Assembly (NCBI GenBank): GCA_963920575.1
Contig: OY986966.1
Location: 2,190,130 to 2,254,129, forward strand
Length of the DNA: 64,000 bases
Direction of reading: 5' to 3'
Origin: Narthecium ossifragum
Taxonomy: Eukaryota; Streptophyta; Magnoliopsida; Dioscoreales; Nartheciaceae
Below the pieces are notes generated by a model. That model made no database searches and was not told the DNA's origin. It saw only the letters and a program-made list of their open reading frames with translations. The first letter of the stretch is position 1; every line of letters starts with the position of its first letter. Shown here piece after piece: positions 32,404 through 44,410 of the stretch. Position numbers and translations under genes: made by a program.

Positions 32404-33779
32404 AAAGAGAGCAAAATGGACGGGAGAGAGAAAAAGGCATTGTTGGGTGTGTGTGTGTGTTGTGGTGGTGGTGGTGGGGAGTGGGGAGGGGGGAACATAA
32501 AGACTACTGCTGTACATAGACCTGCAGAAATTGGGTGATAAAGTCTTCCAATCAGCTTCCTGGAAAATGCTACACAATTATTACCACATATCTAAAGATT
32601 GGGGGGGCAATTATACAGGGATATTTAGCTACCTCTCTCTCTCTCTTTCAAACAAAAAGAGGTTTTAATGTTGCCATTCGCAGAGACATCTCAAGGAGGC
32701 CAATGTAATGCATTCAGATGGGAAGACAGCTTACTTACTGCCTTCCATCTTGCACCTCTGAACGAGTGGGCAACACTTCATACCCCACCAATTTCTTCAT
32801 ACTAAATGCAATCACATAAAGATAATTAAAGATGTCTTATAATCAATTGGGGGGGAGATTTGGAGACGACAATACAAACTTAATTTTCTATTGTTGGCAA
32901 ATTAGAAACAAAACATCAATGCCGATAAAGGTAACAAACAAACACAGTATACAAGTTAAAGTGTAAAACTAAACGAACATGAAGAAAAGAGAGGGAAAAT
33001 GCAGCCCTGGAACCAGGTCAACTTCTCATCTAAGCCCAGGCTACCCCATACACATGCCTAAGGTCTTGGTACGAGAACCAGTTTAAGCCACACATGGAGC
33101 CGCCTGAAATGCTCTTCGAAGCTTGCTGAAGTACCTCATCAGCACGAACCATGGCGGTGTGTAGCACGATACTTTCTGCAACTCCACAAATGGTTGTTCA
33201 AGTGGACAATCAAGAGTGCTATCGGTCCCTCTGGCATCAGATGCAACAAAGACGGTGTAACACAGGCTAGCGCAGCGTGATGACACTGTTGAAGGTACAA
33301 CAGCCGTGCCTAGAGCATTCAGACAAAGATGGGCAGTTTGCTTGCTTCCCATAAGTAGCATGGCATTCCTTGCGCCATTGTATCTAAGAAAGGCTTGGTG
33401 TGAAGTCAGTCCCAATTAACTTGCATCCACAAGGAAAATGCAGAATATCTTATTTCTCCTGCAGAGTTCCTACCATTTTTCATACTCCAATAACTATGAA
33501 TCGTAACATGGATCATAGGAACTGCATACTTCCAACATTTCTGCAGTTTTCTTCTCAAATATTGTCCTGGTACTCCTATGCCTATGCCTATGCCTGTGCC
33601 TGTGCCTGTGCATATTACAGAAAAAAAAGACTTCAATCTTCGAAATTTTCAACTTTTTCGGATCACAGAAGACATCAGCATAAGGGAGGCAATTGAACGT
33701 CAAAAACTAACTAGAGGGGAAAGAAGAGCAACTAATCTTGTTAAATCCAGCGAGGGCCTTCTGGTAACGTGGATCCCAG
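32404..33779. other. region 3' of the U11/U12-65K gene
   Basis: Contains (TGG)n and (TC)n simple repeats near 32450-32490 and 32630-32650 and a short (CCTATG)n-like run at 33573-33610. A minus-strand open stretch at 33415-33083 has no ATG at its start and no recognised domain. It may be 3' UTR of the 65K gene or an unrelated remnant. Confidence 0.35.
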
Positions 33780-36700
33780 TTAATTGGCTTTTCCAGCAGC
33801 AGGGTTGCGGCCAAACTGGATCACAATTGGTTTTCCTTTAAATACATAACCATTCACCAGATTCTGCAAATAAGAAGAATTCAGAATTCATACTGCAAGT
33901 TAGTATTCCTAGCTACATAAAAGTCAGTTCAAGCAAACAATTCAGAACTGAAAACTTTACAACTTCGCTGATCCTAGACTTAATACTGCAAGTTAGTACT
34001 GCACACCAGAGCACGATGAGCAAGATCGATTGATGGAAATGTCACAAAAGCTTGACCCCTCATTCTTCCCTCCTGAATACCAAAGATTCTGTTAGATGCG
34101 ATAGACACACATAAAACTGATTTGTTGTAATTCATTGACCATTATCGTCGCTGTCTCCTATAGGATTTTCAGTTCTTACCCGTTGAAAGCAGAGATTAAA
34201 AGGGTTTTATGCAATATACATACACAAATATTTTGAAATGAGTGCTTGGAGGCATGTAAAGACATGTTTATAAAGTGATGATTCGTTTTATATTCACACC
34301 ACAGCGCGACATGGCCAAGATTTTGAATAAATAGAATATCACGGACTAAGCCAAAAAATCAGTTACCAGGAAAGAAAAACATGAACTTTGATCAAGGAGA
34401 AGGCAAAGTAACAAAAAAATTAGATCGAAGAAGTGGACCAGTAACGCCAAAGAAGTGCATAATTAATTGATTATATAGGCTCATGTGTAGACGCCGAGGA
34501 GTCTCTTGAGAGAACGAGGAGTCTCTTGAGAGAACCTTATATTTTCATAATAAAGAGGGAACAGAGGGAGATCAGAGATAAGCATTGATGGGAATTACGT
34601 AGCAACAAAATATTGGAACTGATAAAAGATCCAATGTTTCTCGCCGGAGGAATCATTAACTGGCCAAATGTAATTAAACAAACAGTCATGTTATTGGTGC
34701 AACCATGAGAATAGAAGATGGCTAATCTCACATAAGGCATTGGAGAACATATATCACCTGCATCAATTTGATATTCAGACCAGATCTAGCATCCTCCGTA
34801 TCTTTAAAAAGTGATCCTGAATGTACAATTATCCCCAAAATTCACACGTTAAATTAGACACTAGAAAATTCAGACAATACATAGATTGTCAAAGAAAAGA
34901 TAACTGTCATCAGCTTCCTAGTGCTCATCTAGAAAAGCTTACCAAATATAAAGTAGAAATCATCAGGAACTACATCCTTTGACAAGTTCTTGATATACAA
35001 GACTGTAGCAGGATTCCCAGCAGCAAAATTCTGCAATGAAAAAGTTATCTGTTAATTAACTCTAGCAACATCTCATCACCATTATTCTTCTGATTCAGGG
35101 CAACGACATGTTTCATTCACAATATACTGATCTGATTCAATTCCATTTCTCCCTTGAAGGCCTTCCAATTAGTATTGCTACGTGCTAGCTGTGTGTCAGC
35201 AAGGAAGATAACTTGCATTAGACATAGGGTGAGTAATACCTTAAACATAGGAAGAGATAATAATTCCTCTGGAGGCAATTTCCCATTCTCTATTTCTTCT
35301 GCCGTTGCATAAGGTTTTTGCTCGAGAACCTCTTTAACTGGCTCCACCGAATCTTTTATGCAGATATCATCATCTCCGGTTCCTTTCTGTGCCATCTTAG
35401 GTGTAATCTTTATCTGCAAAGAAACTAGAGTCAGACTGTACACTATGAAGATCTTATCCATTCAAGCCACGTAGGAGACAGAAAATAAAACCTGTAAAAC
35501 TGGATTTCTCTTTTTAATAATTGGAACTTCTTTCGGAACCAGAGTGGAAGTTTTCAGTCCAACAGCTTCATGCGCCACCTCTTTATCAACAGCAGGGCCA
35601 ACAATGTCCTTTCGTTTGGCGCGCTTTCTACTACGACCATCTTCGGCATTGGCATCATCCTAGCATTGTCAAGAGGAAAGCTTATTACTTTAAGAGGAGC
35701 CGTGCACTTCACAAGCATTGTAACAAATACAATCACAATGACTTGATGATTACTTCCGATGATTCCATCTCAGACTCTTCACTGGATGAATTATGCAAAT
35801 GGGGCTGTGCTGAAACAGGTGGTGGCGGAGGTGGAGGCGAAGGAGGAGCAGGCACCGAGGGCGGCAATGGAGGAGTGGGCAATGCAATACGAAATGGAGC
35901 TGGAATGTTCATTTTGTTCATCAAATGTAAAACCTGTCAAAGAGACAAATGACTTGGAGTACACAAGGATTTTAAAGTTTGATATTACACTTCACAAATT
36001 GAGGAATACAAGATAATAAGCAATAATGTGGAATTGCATCTCTCTAGACAGAGCGAGGGATTCTTTCAAACCTGCGTATAAAACCGAGGGACAGCAATCA
36101 GAGCGTTGACGATGTTCGTCAATATGTTTCCATCTGGTGGAGGATACTCATACCTATAGCCCAGGCATGTCATTAAGTAGCATGTAAGGGGAAATGCATC
36201 CAGACAAGAAAAAAGGTTTCCAGAAAGGATTGCATGAAATCAGTGCAGCAAAGAAGCCAGCCACATTTCAGAACAAAAAAGAATTGGAAGATTTAAATGT
36301 CCCTATAATGATACAGAGACAAAATGAACATACTCCAGATAGGGAGGAAATGGATAATCCACACCGAGCCTTGCACAAATTGGCTCACCAACAGATGCCG
36401 AGTTCTTTGTTTTTGAAGAAGACTCCATCGATAGTGATGCAGGAGGAACATGCAAGTCCTTAGAAGGCTTCATCTCACTCTGTTGATTCGCATTATCTGA
36501 ATTCACCTTTCTTGCTCTCTCTACTGTCAAAACCTTTCCAAGAAACCTCAACCTGAACCATTTCGCCCCCCCCCCCCCCCAAAAAAAAAAAAAGAGTACA
36601 GAGTTAATCTAATCGTCTGAATGGCGACCTATACTCTAAAAACGAGTACTGAATTTAAGTTCTACTAATTATGATACAACCACTAAAAAACAAAGGGTGC

Positions 36701-37121
36701 ACCTATTGAGTTGCGATAGCACTTGCATAGCTAAAGATTCGTCCTTGAAATCTACAAAAGCGCAATTCCTCATCCTGCAATCGAGAAAGGTTACTTTAGT
36801 AACTTCAGAGATCAAACTTGAGACAATAATACCATACAAAGAACTCCATTTCCCATAGAGAAGCATGGAAGTGACCGGAACCAAGAAGTGCTTCTATATT
36901 AACCTGCCACCGGCGCAGGGGCGGACAGACGAGGCTCCGTAATGCGAAAAGAGGCGGGACAACATCTCGTGGGGAACCGCCTCCGGGAGGTGCCGCACCA
37001 GAAGAGTGGAGGCCGAGGCAGACCATGGATCCTCCAGTCTAGGTTCCGCCACCGACCCTGGCGGCGGAGTAGGAGGAGGATGATGGAGCTCGGGCTGGAA
37101 GTGAGGATGAGCTCCCGCCAT
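33780..37121 (-). CDS. SNRNP65: U11/U12 small nuclear ribonucleoprotein 65 kDa protein
   Basis: Component of the minor (U12-dependent) spliceosome di-snRNP; the animal orthologue is RNPC3. Eleven exons join in frame to 469 residues: 37121-36904, 36774-36703, 36552-36334, 36153-36072, 35933-35754, 35659-35492, 35413-35240, 35030-34943, 34816-34758, 34072-34007, 33863-33780. RRM1 (about 39-112) starts TLLVRHLPEA and continues RNCAFVDFKDESLAMQVLSQ. A middle region has PYLEYEYPPPDGNILTNIV, a poly-Pro run, an acidic patch (SSSEESEMESSEDD) and a KKR stretch. RRM2 starts TVLYIKNLSKDVV and continues GQAFVTFPSIDLAHRAL. In family knowledge the C-terminal RRM binds the U12 snRNA 3' hairpin and the N-terminal half contacts U11-59K. 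The start is ATG 37121, since the longer frame begins at a non-ATG codon. All introns have GT-AG ends; no U12-type 5' splice site was noticed. Confidence 0.94.
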
Positions 37122-37669
37122 GGATACGTCGAGATACCCCACCCTTCTAGGGTTCAAGAAGGGTTTCTTCCACCGGAGAACACCACGATGGCGATCGACG
37201 AGACGGGGAAGGCCGGAGTAGCCGCCTTAAAAGCCGGGAAGGCTTAACCCGGCCCAATTGTTTTAGACCTTTAATACCCGTTGGGCCGCAACAAGAAGAT
37301 GCAAACTGGGCCTAGTCCAATAGTCAATGGGCCAGTCTAAGTATGGCCAATCAACAGGAAGATGCAAACTGGGCCCAGTCCAATAGTCAATGGGCCGGTC
37401 TAAGTATGGCCAATGAGGCTCCATCGGATTTAGAAGGTCATGGTCCATAACAATGACTGAAGGGTTTGTTTTTGCCATGGGCCCATAACAATGGCGGAAC
37501 GCTTTGTTTTTGTCCATTTGTGCTGTGGATCGACATAATTGAAGGTGGCACCGTGTATTGAAGCTCAGTCATTGTTATGGGCCTATGACCTTTTAAATGC
37601 GATCGAGCCTCATTGGCCATACTTAGACCTTCCTCTGGCCCATTAAGGATTGGTCTGGGCCCAGTTTAC
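37122..37669. promoter_or_regulatory. U11/U12-65K promoter region with site II cluster and inverted repeat
   Basis: Many TGGGCC/GGCCCA (site II) motifs lie at about 37281, 37308, 37329, 37370, 37392, 37480, 37578 and 37652. These are TCP-type elements common in plant housekeeping promoters. A 63-bp unit containing GATGCAAACTGGGCC occurs twice in tandem near 37298 and 37361. The second unit plus following sequence (37361-37455) is repeated inverted at about 37560-37672, giving a fold-back around a 100-bp loop. Part of this may be promoter and part duplication debris. Confidence 0.55.
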
Positions 37670-37772
37670 ATGGCGGGAGCTCGTCCTCACTTCCAGCTCG
37701 AGCTCCATCATCCTCCTCCGGCAGCGTCGGCCGCGGAACCTAGACTGGAGGATCCATGGTCTGCCTCAGCCT
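37670..37772 (+). pseudogene. inverted partial copy of the U11/U12-65K first exon
   Basis: ATG at 37670 opens MAGARPHFQLELHHPPP, then AEPRLEDPWSASA. This matches residues 1-37 of the 65K protein on the opposite strand (MAGAHPHFQPELHHPPP ... AEPRLEDPWSASAS) with a few substitutions and a short deletion. Similarity stops just before the RRM. The copy sits head to head with the parent gene behind the shared inverted repeat, and a LINE follows it. It cannot encode an RNA-binding domain. Confidence 0.8.
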
Positions 37773-37814
37773 ACTTGTCTGTAGTTCAGAACAATATACG
37801 GCATAGCAGACTCG

Positions 37815-38840
37815 GCGACGAAGAGATCTAGACCAACATTTGGCAATCTCCATGTGGCCCAAGAGTTCTCTTCTTTTTGTGGAAAATCCTTCACATGAAA
37901 CTCCCAGTTCGTGGCACTCTGACGTTTCCACTTAATTAACCTCGAAAAGAGATTGTCTTAGATGCAAGCTTGAATTGAAAACATTTTTGCATGCTGTTCT
38001 CGGGTGCCACTATGCCCATAAAGTCTTTTCTTCGATCGCGGAGAAGCAAAACCTTCATCTGCAAACCTTCAGCTGCCTCCATGGGATTTTAATGCTATCT
38101 TCAATCTTCTACTTGGCAACGTATCTAGGAGGCTCAACTCTCATCTCGTCTACGACATGTGGCTCATTTGGAAAGACTGCAATAGCATAATATTTGTCGA
38201 AAAGGGACGCTATGTCAAGGTGTTAGTGTGCAAGATAAGACGGAACGTGAAGGAAATGTTAAATCAAGATTCTTGGGCGCGTGAGGATGCTATAGCCCGA
38301 GGGCCATACAAACGTGAAAATCAGGTAATACAAACTGACGTGTCCTTTGATCCCTCCTCTGGTTGTGCAGTAGTTGGCATCTTTGGTCTTGGAGTTGGTC
38401 ATAAAGAAGTTTAGGCATGGGGTAATCAAATTGTTACAAGTTCAGTCTTAGAGGGTGAAATGGAGGCAATTCTAGAAGCAATGATGAGTGCAAAGTTCCT
38501 CGCTCTCAATAACCCGATTATAGAGTCGGACTCATTGGTCGCTGTGCAAATCCTCAACGGCATGAGAGGATGGCCTCTGGACATAGAGTTCATGGCTAAA
38601 GAGATATGGCTTCATGGCCTACTCTTTGATGTCGTTTTGTTCCTCTACATCCCTGTAGAGTCTAATACGAGAGCCAATGGTGTTGCTCATGCCTATCGTA
38701 GGACCGGGACAATGTTCGCATGGTCCAACAAAACGAGTTTGGAGCTATTAGGCGGTTAACAATTGTTGTAACTACGCTTTTTCAGGACTTTGTTTGTAAC
38801 TATTAGACTTTGGCTCATCTCATGATATAAAAAAAATGGT
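37815..38840 (+). mobile_element. 5'-truncated LINE, zf-RVT and RNase H regions
   Basis: Plus-strand frames (interrupted) encode IWQSPCGPRVLFFLWKILHM, then SFGKTAIA/MWLIWKDCNSIIF, then an RNase H-like part with VIQTDVSFDPSSGCAVVGI, EGEMEAILEAMMSAKFLA and PIIESDSLVAVQILNG. Frameshifts and an in-frame stop (after GLGVGHKEV at about 38412) show decay. The 3' end reads GGCTCATCTCATGATAT followed by eight A residues at about 38840. It is a dead ORF2 3' fragment; the 5' breakpoint near 37790-37830 is approximate. Confidence 0.75.
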
Positions 38841-39700
38841 GCATCGAACCTGGGCTTAGCTAATGTCCATGGAAGGAGATCTTGGTAAGAGACCACATGA
38901 ATAAATTATGCGATACTTATCTTGTGTGCCCACAAGATGATGCTACATCTTATATTCCTATTCTCTGTATAAGTTGCATACAAACAAAATTATTTGCACA
39001 GGAGTGTAGGTCCATGAACCATTTAATAAATTATCTGATACTCTGGTGAGTGCCCACAAGACAGGATCATACGTTATCCGGTTCTTTGTATGTATCGCAG
39101 AACCTAATTATCTGAATAGCAACTGGCATAGATCAACCATTAAGTCCCTCCAACGTACCTTAGTTATTCCTTCCACATCTTTCATGTAGGGTACGTAAAG
39201 AAGCATAAACAATGCACGTCTACTGAGAGACTCGATGTACATCACAATCAGTCCCCACATCATATAGCCCTGCCCTCATATCAGATGCTACTCTCCTGTC
39301 CATTTGCACGCATGCCCTACGTTCATATCCATTGTTTCAGGACCATGATCGCCTCATACGTCCTACATATGCATGCATTGCTTAAATACCCGACACTCCT
39401 GTCGAGAAACAAAGTTATCTACCTACGTACGTACCTACGTACAGCCAGCGTTCTTGGAGGCATTAATATATAAGCTAGCTAGCTTCACGTATTAATTAGA
39501 CTGGCCTTTAGCTAATGTCCATGCACATACGTTAACCCACAAAAAAAAGAAAAAAGTACTGTGGGGAGAACCTCTTCCATATATGCAAGACCTGCACCAC
39601 AGATACTTTCCATCAATTGCTATCACTAGTAAGCTCTATACGCTTTAGAGAGATCCCTGCAGAGTGCAGAGAGTCAAGAAGAAGCTAGAAAAGAAGAAGA
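38841..39700. other. gene-free stretch with a diverged tandem duplication
   Basis: Two diverged copies of about 135 bp, each with AATAAATTAT, then GTGCCCACAAGA, then a TTCT(C/T)TGTAT phrase, lie near 38895-39120. A phrase TTAGCTAATGTCCATG recurs at about 38857 and 39511. No gene. Confidence 0.35.
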
Positions 39701-39968
39701 TTAATTTTTCCTACGGTCGGTGATGGTCATGATCGATTGATCGGACACACGGTTCTCCTCCTGCGCACCAATGGCTGGCTTCCAACGTCGTGTCTCGACT
39801 GTAGCCAACACACCTGCCTGGGCGGAACTCAGACAATAACACGTAAAATTGCTAATCAAACTTCTTGACAGCAACACAATACCTATAATAATCCCAGGGT
39901 TGGGGTTTTTTCCAAAGAGTCTTTCACAGTGGCTCACTGGGCCTGGCTTGTCTCTTTCATCCACTCAC
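39701..39968 (-). CDS. possible small unknown protein, last exon only
   Basis: A minus-strand open stretch ends KPAIGAQEENRVSDQSIMTI and a basic tail. It begins just after a good polypyrimidine acceptor context (TTCCTTCTTTAG near 39970) but has no in-frame ATG, so an upstream exon would be needed. A TATA-like TATATATAAAAG lies upstream on the same strand at 40421-40432. I recognise no family, and the reading could be chance. Confidence 0.22.
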
Positions 39969-40420
39969 CTAAAGAAGGAAAAAAAGAAAGGGAGGTAGGT
40001 TAGAACTCCCATGAAATGCCAAACCTTATCATCTTATACCACTATAATAATAACAATAATTAATAATACATGAGCAATATTCTTAATGTATAATGATGAT
40101 GTACCACATAGTTTAAGGCTTTAAGCTAATCATCTTTGTCTTCTCCACCCTAATATTCTCACTTTCACCAAAGAGGGGAGGCCCCACCTGCATACTTTTA
40201 AGGTGGTAGCATATCACAAGCCCCACAATTAGAGCTAATCATGTCCACTTTAAGACATAATAAAATACATCACTCATCAATCTCTATGTGTCTATTGGGT
40301 CCAGTCCAATCCGGTCCGGTCCAGTCCAATCCACATCACTGTGTCATCGATCTCTTTGTTCATTTTCGTCTGGATGGGTCCAGTGGAATTGGAATAATAT
40401 CTAGCTATCATCTAGAAGGG

Positions 40421-40432
40421 CTTTTATATATA
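40421..40432 (-). promoter_or_regulatory. TATA-like element, minus strand
   Basis: On the minus strand TATATATAAAAG follows a CT/GA-rich stretch. If used, it would drive transcription toward the weak small-protein candidate at 39.7-39.97 kb. Motif evidence only. Confidence 0.3.
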
Positions 40433-42736
40433 GTATAGAAGCTCCTTCTTTCTCTCTCTAGAGTCTAGATTAGATTAGATGAGCTTGCTCTCTCTTGAAC
40501 AGAAAGCTCGGAGTGGGGAGCGGCGAGGTCGGGGCCCGCCGGCGTCGTTGTCCACGCCTGGGACCTCGGAGCGGGTGACGGCGGCGCTGACGTCAGATGA
40601 CCACAGGCGTAACGGAAACTATGGTTCGGCGAGGGACCCACGCGCTTTGTCATGTGCCGGTTCGGTCCGGCTCGGCTCAGCCACCGCCGATGGCCCGAGC
40701 GGGACGGTCTGGTGACACGTGTCACGTAGGCGGATGGGATTGCAAGTTATCGTCTTGGGGTTTGCTTAACAGTGGATCCGGATCGGCGCGAATGATTGGG
40801 GGCCAGAACGAGCTATGCGTGAGAGTTTAATAATTAAGCGAGCTTAACGCACGTATAATAAACTTATTAGATGTCAATAATTGTGATTAGCTCATTACAT
40901 ATGGAAATTAGAGATGCATACTACTTTCGTTGTTGAGAGTTGGTAGGAAGAAGGCATCATCTCTACTGTTGAGGGGCTTACAAGGACATCAATCAACACC
41001 ATGGAGTCTTTGGATCACCTTTAATTTCCATCATTTATGGCATTTGATTGATTAACTTGATAAAAATCTAAAAGGAAAGCTAGCAATACCTTATTCTAGT
41101 TCTAGTTATCGATATATCTAGAGTTTATGACCAAATTAACTTAGTAATGAGAAAATTCCCTATAATTAGACAATAAATTGTAGGGCTCTAACCTCAAAAC
41201 TCTTGCTTTTGATTTATATGGATAATTAACAACCATGGTCATAATTCATATATACAATATATATAAATCAGGAAAAGTTTTATACGTACTTGGATGTCTC
41301 ATTCTACATATGCAAGACATACATACGTGCACGTACAAGTACTGAAGTTTTTAGTAGGCTTTATTTTCTTTGGCAAAAGTCTAATGACCACATAATTTCC
41401 TCTCACGAAAGTACCACGCAAGTACTCGCCTAATCTTACGTTTGAAATATATAATATCCAAAGGAAGTAGGATCCAAATGCTCATTGATTTCAATTTTTC
41501 TTTCTTTGTTTTTGATTAGATAAGCCCAAAGACCGAAGAGAAACAGCTAGATTCCAATGTAAAAACTTGTTGCGCAGTCGAGTTAATTTCAAAGCATCGA
41601 AAAATCTAGTCTTAATCAATCAAAAAAATCAACACGACTAAGTCTAATTAAAAACCTTAGAACTTAATCTTCAACCCATTTAATCTTAAATAAATTTTGA
41701 ATCCTCCCAGTATTAATTGCCCTACAGGATCAATCAATGAAGCAAGCTCCCCCTATCCATTTTCATACACATCCGTTCTTGATTTCGACACATACCAGCT
41801 AGATCTCATCCCCATCTCGCAGCTTATTAGATCCTGTAGAGGAGCTAGCCGAGCGAGCCGTCCAACAGTACAATCTAGCCAGCGGTGCACGTTCGACGCC
41901 TAGATTTAGAGAATATTCCATCCAATTCACACAGGAATATACTCCTTTCTCCCTCCCTCCCTCCCTGTCTTCTCTGCGGCTTTTGCTGCATGAAACGAGG
42001 GGCATTTCACGGCGGAAAGGCCGGCCATCTCTCTCATCCTCATCCTAAGCCTACAGGAGGAGAATAAAAACGGAAGCGTTGCTTTGAATATAAAGTATCT
42101 TATTAATACATGGTTCATCTTCTATCTATATGATCACATGATCAATGGAACCCCTTCATGAAGCCATGGCCTTTAACCGACCCCTTTGTTTCGCTCCCAT
42201 AACAACACCCTTGTTGCCATCTTGAGTAGAAGAGAAGCTGATGAGGTTTCCATAGGACCATAACAGGGTTTGAACTTTAGTGAGAGAAAAAGGCTAGCTA
42301 GCTAGCTAGCTAGAAATAAAGAACCCATCTTTGTAAAAAGTTTCAGGAATTAATTATGGAGACCATATATGATAAATTAATTGATGATATTTTATAGAAC
42401 AAGATTCAATAATAACACATACGTATACAGCCTAATTACATAGGAGGTCAACAAAAGAATAGATTTACATTAGTTTTTCCCACACCAATCTCCTCATCAT
42501 CATCATCACAATCATCATCTCTTTTATATGATCAATTTCCTAGCTAGACAATCTGAGATCCTATATATTCACAGTAAAAGGGTAAGGGTGTATGAATGTG
42601 ACAATTAAGGACAAGTCTTGTGGGATAAATAGTCATGGAAGAGATCTCTAGCTCAAGCTGCTGCTGCTGCTGCTGCTGCTGGATTTAACTCATCATGAAT
42701 GAAACGAATTAATCTCCACAAGCTAGCTTGATAAAT
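40433..42736. other. gene-free stretch 3' of the NAC gene
   Basis: GC-rich at 40500-40800 with ACACGTGTCACGT near 40715; A/T-rich after that. A tail resembling an inverted LINE 3' end (GGGCTTATCTAATCAAAAAC on the minus strand) lies near 41505-41530. Simple repeats are (CCCT)n at 41950, (CTAG)n at 42296-42313 and (GCT)n at 42658-42681. The final 100-200 bp should be NAC 3' UTR. Confidence 0.4.
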
Positions 42737-43436
42737 TCAGTAGTTCCACATGTTGTCCAAATCAAGAGCCGCGCCGGCGGTGGACGACGGGTCGTCGAGG
42801 TCGTCGTATTTGGACAGCACCGACGAGATCTCGGTGTTCCGGTCGGTGCTCAGGCCGGTGTCCTGTGACACCATCGACTGGTTCGAGAACTGCTCGGCCT
42901 TGCAGTGCGTCCTCAGAGCATTGGACGCCTCATTGCTCGTAGCTAGAGCTCTGAGAAGAAAGGCTTGCTCACGGTGCAACTGCTCCATAGAACTCGCCGA
43001 GCCGGGGACTCCATACATCGGGTTCGGCGGCGGAGGGAGCTGCGAGTAGAAAACCGACGAGCTCTGCAAAGGTTTGCTGGATTGGCTGACTTGGTTGTTG
43101 ATGGAGTAGTTGTTAGGGTCCTCCATCGACATAATGGTGGGGTAATTATAAGAAGGAAACCCCTTAAAGCCATGCCCCTCTTGCTGCCCATCGTTGATGA
43201 GGCTACTGTAACTTGGCCCAGGCCTTGTGCTAAAGCCACTGTAGTTGCTTGGCTCCCTGAGATCAGCCAGATCATCTTCAAACGAGTTCAGCCTCGGCAA
43301 TCCATTCTCGGCCGGGATCTTCTTCACCACCCCGGTATTCTTGTGGAACACCCTACACACCACCCATTCATCCTGCAGCAGCAATCACACAATCATAAAA
43401 CCCAATCACTATTTTGATCCATTAAAAAAAAAAACA

Positions 43437-43468
<32 letters not shown>

Positions 43469-44154
43469 AATAAGAAATCTAGAAAGAGAAAGGGATGGTG
43501 GATGATGAACCTTTGCAGATTTGGGGAGGTTGTGGAGAGGGGTCCTGCCATCAAGCCTGTACTCATGCATGACCCAGTTGGTCTTCTCTCCTTTTGGGGC
43601 TCTGCCTCTGTAGAATACGAGGGTCTTCTTCATGCCAACGAGAACACTTCTCCCTCTGTAGATCTCCTTATCTTTTCCTGTGGCCTTCCAGTACCCGGCT
43701 TCGGTGGCCCTGTTCGTCCTCGTGCCTGTTGGGTACTTCCTGTCCCTTTGGCAAAAGAAGTACCACTCCTTCTCCCCCATCTTCGCCTTGCCTGCAAATT
43801 AACAACACCACACCATATACACAAACCATGACCACCAAGAAATTTAAAAAAACCTCAATCAAACCACCACCTTAAAATTCCATCTCACACACATATATAC
43901 ACATGTATATCCTGCCTGCAAAATATATTAGAAAAAAAGGAAAGAAGAGAGCTAGATGGCTTACTTGGGAGGTCCCAAGGCTCGCACTTGTTCAAATCGA
44001 CAGCTCCTATGGCTCTGGCGCTGAAGCCATGGTTGAGGACCTTCGGCGAGAGGTAGTGGGTGATGATCTCTTCGTCTGTAGGGTGGAATCTGAATCCCGG
44101 AGGCAAATCCATGCATGAGTCTTCCACCTTGGCCACCACTGACACATCCACCAT
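42737..44154 (-). CDS. NAC-domain transcription factor (CUC/NAC100-type subgroup)
   Basis: Three exons (44154-43965, 43791-43511, 43372-42737) join in frame to 368 residues. NAC subdomains A-E are complete: [58 protein letters not shown] with [35 protein letters not shown] with [21 protein letters not shown]. The intron positions match the conserved NAC gene plan. The C-terminal activation region is Ser/Asn/Pro-rich and ends LDLDNMWNY, the aromatic-acidic end common in this subgroup. NAC proteins bind CACG-core DNA as dimers; relatives act in organ boundaries, roots and senescence (family knowledge). Where miR164-controlled members encode an HVSCFS-like stretch, this protein has NYSGFSTR, and I see no miR164 complement in exon 3. 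The start is the ATG directly upstream of the NAC domain. Confidence 0.93.
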
Positions 44155-44403
44155 GGCTGCAACTTTCAAAGAATAGAATTCGAATCCCAACAAAGAATTA
44201 AAACAGGTGTATTGATTGGGAAAAAGGTTGGAGACCCAATAAACAAGAAGAGAGGAGGGAGAGAGAGAGATGAATTCCAAGCTAGAGAACAATCCCAATA
44301 AACAAGAAGAGAGAAGCAAGAGAGAGAGAGAGAGATGAAACTATGGTGTGCAGTGATTCCGAGATGGGGTTAAGAAAGAAGAGAACAGAGGAGAGAGACC
44401 AAC

Positions 44404-44410
44404 TTAAATA
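44404..44410 (-). promoter_or_regulatory. TATA box of the NAC gene
   Basis: TATTTAA on the minus strand lies 250 bp upstream of the NAC ATG. The leader between them carries (CT)n runs. A palindromic ACACGTGT (45235-45242) about 800 bp further upstream could be an ABRE/G-box type element. Confidence 0.55.

Noticed and set aside
33083..33415. 110-codon minus-strand frame downstream of U11/U12-65K
   Set aside because: Starts at a non-ATG codon, has no recognised domain and could be 3' UTR. Left as unassigned.
33780..37121. U12-type introns or a tandem ATATCCTT splicing enhancer in the minor-spliceosome gene
   Set aside because: All ten introns read GT-AG, and I found no RTATCCTT 5' splice site or tandem copy on the minus strand.
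37157..37157. Upstream start giving a longer U11/U12-65K N-terminus
   Set aside because: The codon there is TTG. The first ATG (37121) is supported by the inverted duplicate, which also begins with that Met.
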